Origin: JBHHYR01 sp046757585
GTDB taxonomy: Bacteria; Desulfobacterota; Binatia; HRBIN30
Direction of reading: 5' to 3'
Assembly (NCBI GenBank): GCA_046757585.1
Contig: JBHHYR010000186.1
Coordinates: forward strand, 1 to 8,027
DNA length: 8,027 bases
The position numbers and the translations under genes were made by a program. The notes under the pieces were generated by a model. The model was not told the origin of the DNA, made no database searches, and saw nothing but the letters and a program-made list of their open reading frames with translations. Shown here piece by piece: positions 4,418 through 8,027 of this stretch (positions are counted from its first letter, which is position 1; every line of letters starts with the position of its first letter).

Positions 4418-6633
4418 ATGCTTTCTACGTAAATCGGTGAAGACCACGCCCGCTCCTCGTTCGGCGAGAGGCAGTCATCATCGAACGCGGTGCGGTAATC
4501 ACCGTAGCATGGATGGACCTCCACGCACTCGCCGGCTTTATTGTACTTGCAGCGTAAGCCCCCCGCGTTGACCGCCATGGTCGGTCCCTGCACGGCACGA
4601 GCATAATAGATCACCTCGCGGCCACCCGCGAGGAAGTCCGGATCCTCGAAATCAGCCGTACATCCAGCCGGGTCGGGCGAACATTGAAAGCGCCGCCACG
4701 GATCCTCGATCAACGGGCCTAAGGGTTCGCCGGGTCGCTGTTGGGGCCGGATACGGACGATCTCGATGCGCGTGATCAGGTGACGCTCATCACTCGGGTT
4801 GTAACACTCCCCGCGGCACAGACGCTCGAGCCTGGCGGGGCTGAGGGCGTTCACCGACTGCTGCGGGCAGCCGGGCAACTGCTTGAACGAACCCACCGCG
4901 CGGACCCGAAAGCGTGGAGTGCTCGCGAGGGTAGTTTCCGATCCCATCGGCAGGGGCCCCTGCGGGCCATTGAGAAGATCGAACCACAGCAAGATACGGT
5001 CGCCACTGGTCCCGTACACCTCCCGGCGTTTCAGAGCCGCCCAGATCGCGTTCCGGTCACGGCCGGCAGCGTGGACCGCCACCAGGCCTCCGGTCATGAA
5101 GAAAGACGCCTGGCGTTCAACGTCGAGCACCTGAAACACCTGCAGCGTGGTGGTCTTCGGATCGAACGGTACCGATATGGGCCCGGGCGTCGGCTCCCGG
5201 CCGAGTATGCGCCGGCGCCAGGTGGCGTCCCGCGCCCCGGCCGCCTCAGTCATCATCCGCCGCGCGTACTCCTTATAACCGGTACCGGGCCGTGCCGTGT
5301 GATTGTCGCTGGAGGCGATGAAGCCGAAGTGGAAACGATGCGGTTGCCCGGGGGCGTCGAAGTTCGCTATTGCCAAGGCGTACTGCGCCGAGTTGCCGGG
5401 CCGGAAGCCAAAGGCCGGATTGAAGCAGTCGCGGCATTGCCCGCAGTCTTTCCAATCCTTGATCGTCGCTCCCGGCACTGTCAGATGGCCTGCGACACCA
5501 GCCTTCAGGTAGTTCAAACGGGCCGCGGCCACACGGCGCTCACATTCCGCTTTGGGAACATCGCCACAGCGAGCACGAATCAGCTCCCCCGCACGCCAGC
5601 AGCATGGTTCGTAGCCTCTGGTGGGTTCAGGACAGATCGGCTTGCCCTGGGGGTCCCATTTGATGGCTCTCCAGTCCCGATACTCCTCCGAGTTGCCGTG
5701 GCCGGAGTAGATCTCGAACAGCCTTTGCTTGTCCGGGTCATTCTGCGCCGGGCTGAGCTGCTTGGCGAACGTGGTGCCGGGAGGCGTGTAGAACCCCCAT
5801 GTCGTCCCGTGCGGAATTACGATCGTGTCAAAGCCCCACTGCGACAGCTTCTCGTACAGCTCCTGCGGCGTCTGGGCAGCCTCATGGCAGTCGTCCGGGA
5901 GCTGGCGCGTGTCAACGCCGGCGGGACAGAGTGGCACATCACGGAGCTCGCGCTGGTAAGTAGCAAGATCGAAGTATCGCTGCCGGTTGGCGAAATCGAA
6001 CAGTGGGAGCTCAATGCGCTGCCAGAGCGGTGGTGGTTTCCGCAACCAACCGATGAGCTGCTCGTTGAGTGCACTGATAGGCCGGCGCGGTACCTGCTCG
6101 TCCCCGGTGTCGCGGAAAATGACGTTCTTGTGTCCGTAATGATTGGCCGGGCTTGTACCAACCTGCGTCCATTCCCAGCCAAGGAAGGCGACCACATCCG
6201 GGTTACGAGGATCGCCGGCCACAGCGTTGCACTGGCGGATGGTCTCCTTGGTTTCCTGCCAGTGCCGCGGCGAGATGGCCTCAGCGTGATCATTGATACT
6301 CCAGAAGTCGAGGCCCGAGCAGAAACGGGCGAAGTCACAGGCATCGGCTGGTGGATGTGCCCCCTCGCCTTGCAACATCGGCAGGCTTCGCAAGAAGGCA
6401 TCAGCGGAAAACGTGGTATGGACATGCAGGTCGCCGAACAGGATTTGCTTGCTCGGCCGCGTGGCAGCGTCGGGGACGAGGCGCTCGAGCGCCCGCACCT
6501 GTCGCGTATCCCGTGCCGCGACCACCGCGGTAGGAAGTCGTGTCCGTGTCACCTCGCCCGGACCCTGGTGATGGCCCCGGCAGCCCACACTGAGAAGGGC
6601 AATCCCTGTCAGGCCCAAGAGTACCCGTTTCAT
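4414..6633 (-). CDS. DUF3604 family lipoprotein (PHP-like metal-dependent hydrolase fold)
   Basis: A 739-residue protein. The frame is open to 6705, but the ATG at 6633 starts a clean lipoprotein signal, MKRVLLGLTGIALLSVGC, with the lipid-bearing Cys at residue 18; GGAGG lies 11 bases upstream. The rest matches DUF3604. Metal-site-like motifs are FGDLHVHTTFSADAF (66-80), SINDHAEAISPRHW (112-125), FLGWEWTQVG (150-159), NHYGHKN (164-170), VIPHGTTWGFYTPPG (272-286), EIYSGHGNSEE (307-317) and ASSDNHTARPG (440-450). These recall the PHP phosphoesterase set of scattered His and Asp ligands. A C-x2-C-x2-C cluster sits at 397-403. The C-terminal third (about 510-739) ends in a beta-rich region with KRREVYGTSGDRI (535-547). 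DUF3604 has no well-established substrate, so hydrolase activity is inference. It is probably the first gene of the coupled trio. Confidence 0.9.
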   Translation of the reverse strand: MKRVLLGLTGIALLSVGCRGHHQGPGEVTRTRLPTAVVAARDTRQVRALERLVPDAATRPSKQILFGDLHVHTTFSADAFLRSLPMLQGEGAHPPADACDFARFCSGLDFWSINDHAEAISPRHWQETKETIRQCNAVAGDPRNPDVVAFLGWEWTQVGTSPANHYGHKNVIFRDTGDEQVPRRPISALNEQLIGWLRKPPPLWQRIELPLFDFANRQRYFDLATYQRELRDVPLCPAGVDTRQLPDDCHEAAQTPQELYEKLSQWGFDTIVIPHGTTWGFYTPPGTTFAKQLSPAQNDPDKQRLFEIYSGHGNSEEYRDWRAIKWDPQGKPICPEPTRGYEPCCWRAGELIRARCGDVPKAECERRVAAARLNYLKAGVAGHLTVPGATIKDWKDCGQCRDCFNPAFGFRPGNSAQYALAIANFDAPGQPHRFHFGFIASSDNHTARPGTGYKEYARRMMTEAAGARDATWRRRILGREPTPGPISVPFDPKTTTLQVFQVLDVERQASFFMTGGLVAVHAAGRDRNAIWAALKRREVYGTSGDRILLWFDLLNGPQGPLPMGSETTLASTPRFRVRAVGSFKQLPGCPQQSVNALSPARLERLCRGECYNPSDERHLITRIEIVRIRPQQRPGEPLGPLIEDPWRRFQCSPDPAGCTADFEDPDFLAGGREVIYYARAVQGPTMAVNAGGLRCKYNKAGECVEVHPCYGDYRTAFDDDCLSPNEERAWSSPIYVESM

Positions 6634-6809
6634 ATCATCTGCACCCTCCGTGGCTCTTCCTGCTGGACGGGTACCAGCATCGGAACAGATCAGGGTATAA
6701 GGCACGAGCGGTCAAGACACAACTGCTGAACCCGGCGAGCGAGGTGGACGGCAGGCAGCTGGACCGCTCACACCATCAACACGGGGGGCTACCGGAAACC
6801 AGGCCACCC
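6634..6809 (-). promoter_or_regulatory. 176-bp spacer with candidate promoter for the DUF3604 trio
   Basis: Read on the minus strand, TTGTGT (6717-6722) and TATACC (6694-6699), separated by 17 bp, form a moderate sigma-70-like pair. They would give a leader of about 55 bases before the ATG at 6633. An exact 8-bp inverted repeat, GAGCGGTC (6706-6713) and GACCGCTC (6762-6769), flanks a 48-bp stretch, and its proximal arm lies in the spacer of this candidate promoter. This suggests, but does not show, a paired operator. No hairpin with a T-tract ends the permease gene, so readthrough from the upstream unit is possible. Confidence 0.35.
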
Positions 6810-7538
6810 TCACACGGGGAGCCCAGTCCCCAGGCCTATGTCGTAAGCCATAATCAAACCTAGCGCCAAACTGAAGATTCCGGCCAGAGTCTGGATAGCA
6901 ACGTGGGCGCGCGCGAACCGTGTCGCTGTGAGACGGACGGGGAGGCCTGCCAGCATACTCATGAACAGCATTCCCCCGACCGAGCCCAGCCCGAAGGCGG
7001 CGAGGTACGCGAAGCCCAGCACGCGCGATGGGATGGCGGACAGCACCAGCAGGGTCAGCGCAGCACTGCCCGCAAGACCGTGCACCATCCCCACAAGGAG
7101 CGGCCGCACCCCCAGAGAGAGGCCGTGGTGCGTATCGGCATGCGGCTCGGGTGAACCATCATGAAAGTGGGGGTGGACGTGGACGCGGCCGCCGTGGCGA
7201 TGCCGATGTAGATGGACGCGGCCACCACGCGCCAGCTTACCCAGCGCATCGGCACCGAGGGCGATGAGCATGATCGCGACACAGAATTCCAGCAGGGACG
7301 CCACGTGCGCGCCGATCTTGACGTGGAAGAGCATGACGGCAACACCTGCGATCATCAGCGAGATGGTATGGCCGGTGCCCCACAAGGCGCCGACGAGGGA
7401 CGAATCGACTAAGCTTTTCCTCGTGCTCACGATGGTCCATACGGCAGCGAGATGGTCGGCATCAAGGGCGTGCTTGAGACCGAAAACGAGGCCGAGGCCG
7501 AGCACGGACGCCGCGCGGAGCCAGTCGCCGGCGATCAT
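6810..7538 (-). CDS. NiCoT/UreH-like nickel/cobalt permease with histidine-rich loop
   Basis: A 242-residue polytopic membrane protein with about six helices (roughly 11-33, 50-72, 80-101, 143-168, 172-197 and 215-236). The first helix carries GLKHALDADHLAAV (20-33), the H-x4-D-H signature of nickel/cobalt transporters, in which the His and Asp residues are needed for metal transport. GALWGTGHTISL (50-61) and GMVHGLAGSAALTLL (150-164) are further family motifs. Between helices 3 and 4 lies a soluble loop with eleven histidines (109-138), including two HxHxHxH runs, presumably a metal-collecting site. The length is shorter than classical NiCoT (about 330-370) and closer to UreH-like members. 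The ATG at 7538 overlaps the stop codon of the DUF309 gene as ATGA, with no strong Shine-Dalgarno of its own. The family is well supported; nickel versus cobalt is not decidable. Confidence 0.87.
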   Translation of the reverse strand: MIAGDWLRAASVLGLGLVFGLKHALDADHLAAVWTIVSTRKSLVDSSLVGALWGTGHTISLMIAGVAVMLFHVKIGAHVASLLEFCVAIMLIALGADALGKLARGGRVHLHRHRHGGRVHVHPHFHDGSPEPHADTHHGLSLGVRPLLVGMVHGLAGSAALTLLVLSAIPSRVLGFAYLAAFGLGSVGGMLFMSMLAGLPVRLTATRFARAHVAIQTLAGIFSLALGLIMAYDIGLGTGLPV

Positions 7539-7930
7539 TCCGCGTCACAGGTCGGAGACATGAGGGGCTGTATGCGGGGCGGCCGTTGGGCAAACGACGC
7601 AGCGTCGAAATGGCCGTCTCGCAGCCTGCCAAGGTCGGCACGCACACGTTCCCGCAGCGCCTCGATGTTCACGCCGGCGGAGTCCGCAGGAAACGCCTCG
7701 ACCTTTTGCAAACCGAGCTGCAGCATACGCGCTGCCCCGCTCCACAGCTGCTGTGTGGTCTTATGGTAGCCAACCGCTATTTGGATCAGGCCGAGGAACA
7801 ACTCCCAGAGGTCGGGCGGCACCAGGTCCAGTCCCTCTTCCAATGTCTCGTGCGCGTCAAAGTAGCGGCCGGCGTTGAACTGCCGCGCCGCCTCGATGAT
7901 CACACCACGAAGTGCCACAACCGCGTGCAT
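7535..7930 (-). CDS. DUF309 domain protein
   Basis: A 131-residue, all-helical cytoplasmic protein. FNAGRYFDAHETLEE (18-32) and LWELFLGLIQIAVGYHK (41-57) are the two DUF309 signatures, followed by GAARMLQLGLQKVEAFP (65-81). The conserved His/Glu pair (H27, E28) and the second-helix residues E43 and H56 might form a small polar or metal-binding site; that is inference, as the family has no settled function. The commonly seen Trp after the E-E pair is replaced here. I choose the ATG at 7930 because the family begins close to this point; a longer frame to a TTG at 7981 adds a hydrophobic 17-residue extension that looks like leader sequence. Its stop overlaps the permease start, so the two proteins are probably made together and DUF309 may serve metal uptake. 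The Shine-Dalgarno for 7930 is weak. Confidence 0.85.
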   Translation of the reverse strand: MHAVVALRGVIIEAARQFNAGRYFDAHETLEEGLDLVPPDLWELFLGLIQIAVGYHKTTQQLWSGAARMLQLGLQKVEAFPADSAGVNIEALRERVRADLGRLRDGHFDAASFAQRPPRIQPLMSPTCDAE

Positions 7931-7941
7931 GTTCGTCGCTC

Positions 7942-8013
7942 TTAGCCTTGATCCGAAAATAAATGGAAGATCGAACAGCAACTTCGGTCAGGAAAACCTG
8001 GCCCTGCAACCAC
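7942..8013 (-). CDS. possible short leader ORF upstream of the DUF309 gene
   Basis: On the minus strand AGGAGG (about 8020-8025), six bases before a GTG at 8013, opens a 23-codon frame that ends with TAA (7942-7944), eleven bases before the DUF309 ATG. The product would contain adjacent cysteines (DRSCCSIF). A 7-bp stem with an AAAA loop, GGTCAGG-AAAA-CCTGGCC with one G-T pair (7986-8003), lies inside it. The Shine-Dalgarno is the strongest in this part of the window and has no other obvious user, which is the main argument for translation. It may instead be a chance frame in the leader. Confidence 0.25.
   Translation of the reverse strand: MVAGPGFPDRSCCSIFHLFSDQG
7986..8003 (-). promoter_or_regulatory. 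inverted repeat in the DUF309-permease leader
   Basis: GGTCAGG-AAAA-CCTGGCC forms a 7-bp stem (one wobble pair) with a 4-base loop, about 60 bases upstream of the DUF309 ATG. It could be an operator for a metal regulator or an RNA hairpin. No T-tract follows on the minus strand, so it is not a standard terminator. Confidence 0.3.
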
Positions 8014-8027
8014 GGGTCCCCTCCTTT

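Noticed and set aside
3599..4432. 277-codon plus-strand frame opposite the isomerase gene
   Set aside because: Antisense to a recognisable SurA/PpiC-like protein; no domain or secretion signal and a composition typical of a shadow frame.
6634..6705. 24-residue N-terminal extension of the DUF3604 protein
   Set aside because: It would precede and bury a textbook lipoprotein signal peptide that starts at 6633.
4741..6729. 662-codon open frame on the plus strand opposite the DUF3604 gene
   Set aside because: It is antisense to a gene with clear family motifs, has no good ribosome binding site, and its Arg/Pro/Gly-rich composition is that of a shadow frame in GC-rich DNA.

Overview
This window is GC-rich bacterial chromosomal DNA. 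It has tight gene spacing, good AGGAGG-type ribosome binding sites and several 4-base stop/start overlaps. The gene content (a single-RRM glycine-rich RNA-binding protein, a GLG1-type cysteine-rich repeat protein, DUF309, DUF3604, HupE/UreJ and a NiCoT-like permease) fits an environmental proteobacterium, or a neighbouring phylum such as those formerly called deltaproteobacteria or the candidate groups of soil metagenomes. No marker gene is present, so the lineage cannot be fixed. I see no mobile element, CRISPR array, tRNA or rRNA.

Layout. The left edge holds a minus-strand RRM RNA-binding protein (78-377) and possibly the first codons of a further minus-strand gene (1-63). A 566-bp gap without a convincing gene separates it from two plus-strand genes. 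The first (944-1558) is an unrecognised membrane-anchored protein with an alpha-helical C-terminal half. The second (1787-2182) is a small secreted protein with two identically spaced four-cysteine repeats. Everything from 2277 to 7930 then runs on the minus strand and converges on the cysteine-rich gene.

The minus-strand block has two translationally coupled units. The upstream unit is DUF309 protein (7535-7930) followed by a NiCoT/UreH-like nickel/cobalt permease with a histidine-rich loop (6810-7538); they overlap by ATGA. After 176 bp that carry a candidate promoter and an inverted repeat comes the second unit: a DUF3604 PHP-like lipoprotein (4414-6633), a membrane-anchored parvulin-like peptidyl-prolyl isomerase (3530-4417) and a HupE/UreJ-type membrane protein with an exported N-terminal domain (2277-3533). 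Both junctions here are also 4-base overlaps (GTGA and ATGA).

How they may work together (inference): two different polytopic families tied to nickel/cobalt (HupE/UreJ and NiCoT-like) flank a putative metal-dependent lipoprotein and an envelope foldase. The region therefore looks like an envelope module connected with transition metals. No hydrogenase, urease or cobalamin gene is visible to confirm the metal. The DUF3604-PPIase-HupE/UreJ trio is the best candidate here for an under-described system.
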